Below, piece after piece: positions 24,763 through 25,336 of a stretch of DNA of 25,336 nt. The notes below the pieces were generated by a model. It saw only the letters and a list, made by a program, of their open reading frames with translations. It was not told where the DNA came from and did no database searches. Each line of letters starts with the position of its first letter. Within the stretch, counting starts at the first letter, position 1. The translations under genes and the position numbers were made by a program. The stretch is from an uncultured Corynebacterium sp. Its GTDB lineage: Bacteria > Actinomycetota > Actinomycetes > Mycobacteriales > Mycobacteriaceae. The stretch is from positions 1 to 25,336 of the forward strand of contig NZ_CAMIFY010000041.1 of NCBI RefSeq assembly GCF_946222985.1, read 5' to 3'.

Positions 24763-25336
24763 GTGGCGCTTATCGGAAAGAATCTGCTCAAGAACCCGTT
24801 TGCTTCGTCGCGAAGCTCCATGACCTGCACGTACAAGTGCGGCAACGCGTGTCGCCACGACGCCCCGAACGAGTTCTCGGAAAACGAGTATTTCGCCGAC
24901 GTCGCCAAGCGCGCCTTTTCCCGTCGTCAAGCACTGAAGGTCGGCGGTGCGGCCACCGTCGCCGTCGGCGGCGCGTCCCTGCTCGCGGCCTGCTCCACCG
25001 ACGAGGGCAACGGCGCCGGCGCGACGACGACCGACGAGGCCGACGGCGGCAACGGCGGCAACGGCGGCGAGTCGCCCGAGGGCATGCGCTTCGCCGCCGT
25101 CGAGCCGAACGAGAAGGACGAGGTCGTCATCCCCGAGGGCTACGAGCAGAACGTGCTCATCGCCTGGGGCGACCCGGTCGAAGACGGCGCCCCGGAGTTC
25201 GACTTCGACGCCCAGACCGCCGACGCGCAGGCCAAGCAGTTCGGCTTCAACAACGACTTCGCAGGCGTCCTCGAGGCCGCCGACGGCACCCTGCTCTACG
25301 TCTGCTCGCACGAGTACACCACCGAGCCGATGATGT
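24763..25336 (+). CDS. phoX: PhoX-family secreted phosphatase, 5' part
   Basis: About 191 residues are visible before the window ends, so the gene is incomplete here. PhoX enzymes are calcium/iron-dependent alkaline phosphatases outside the cell. The N-terminus has the cysteine-bearing stretch MTCTYKCGNACRHDAPN (about residues 20-36), then a twin-arginine signal (FSRRQALKVGG) and a lipobox LAAC (about residues 74-77), followed by an acidic Gly/Asn linker and the start of the catalytic domain (VVIPEGYEQNVLIAWGDPV, QFGFNNDF). ATGAGG just upstream favours the GTG at 24763; an in-frame ATG at 24751 is possible. The active-site part lies beyond the window. Confidence 0.82.
   Translation, partial: MALIGKNLLKNPFASSRSSMTCTYKCGNACRHDAPNEFSENEYFADVAKRAFSRRQALKVGGAATVAVGGASLLAACSTDEGNGAGATTTDEADGGNGGNGGESPEGMRFAAVEPNEKDEVVIPEGYEQNVLIAWGDPVEDGAPEFDFDAQTADAQAKQFGFNNDFAGVLEAADGTLLYVCSHEYTTEPMM

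Overview
The window is very GC-rich (about 70% by eye) actinobacterial chromosome, most likely a high-GC Corynebacterium. This rests on the gene orders ugpA-ugpE-ugpB-ugpC and ppa/dacB-tilS-hpt-ftsH-folE-folP-folB-folK-DUF3180-DUF6779-DUF2520-panC-panD, which are the corynebacterial/mycobacterial orders; on GTG starts and ATGA/GTGA overlaps; and on TAnnnT -10 elements lying exactly 7 nt before several start codons (leaderless transcripts). The species cannot be fixed from the sequence alone. No rRNA, tRNA, CRISPR array, transposase or phage gene was seen.

Layout. (1) 1-4830: a sugar-phosphate ABC importer (ugpA, ugpE, ugpB, then ugpC after a hairpin-rich 181-bp gap), preceded by a G-quadruplex-type run and 11-bp-phased TCACC repeats resembling a phosphate (PHO) box. 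(2) 4831-5611: a 780-bp gene-free region with a strong terminator, three tandem 44-bp repeats, two 98-bp copies of a structured element with inverted ends, and the terminator of ppa. (3) 5612-10937: ppa, divergent from dacB, followed by an amidase, tilS and hpt. (4) 11037-18223: a tightly overlapping operon ftsH-folE-folP-folB-folK-DUF3180-DUF6779, giving tetrahydrofolate precursor synthesis plus membrane proteolysis and two conserved membrane proteins. (5) 18232-20935: a DUF2520 Rossmann protein, panC and panD (pantothenate synthesis), closed by a terminator. (6) 21270-22856: a leaderless DinB-like gene on the minus strand and, divergently, a DUF2975-type membrane protein with its small Cro/C1-type regulator, behind a clear promoter overlapped by repeated operator-like sites. 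(7) 22872-25336: a single-chain dihydroxyacetone kinase (minus) and, divergently, the 5' part of a PhoX-type phosphatase (plus, cut by the window end) preceded by four 11-bp PHO-like repeats.

How it fits together. Most of the window is the conserved housekeeping block of this order (cell wall, tRNA-Ile lysidine, purine salvage, folate, pantothenate). The two ends look like phosphate-scavenging genes: UgpABCE takes up phosphorylated glycerol compounds and PhoX releases phosphate outside the cell, and both carry 11-bp-phased repeats in their promoters. The most unusual material is the repeat-filled gap at 4.9-5.5 kb, the promoter architecture at both ends and before the DUF2975 gene, an amidase shortened by about 20 residues next to its catalytic lysine, and low-complexity extensions in UgpC, FtsH and PanC.
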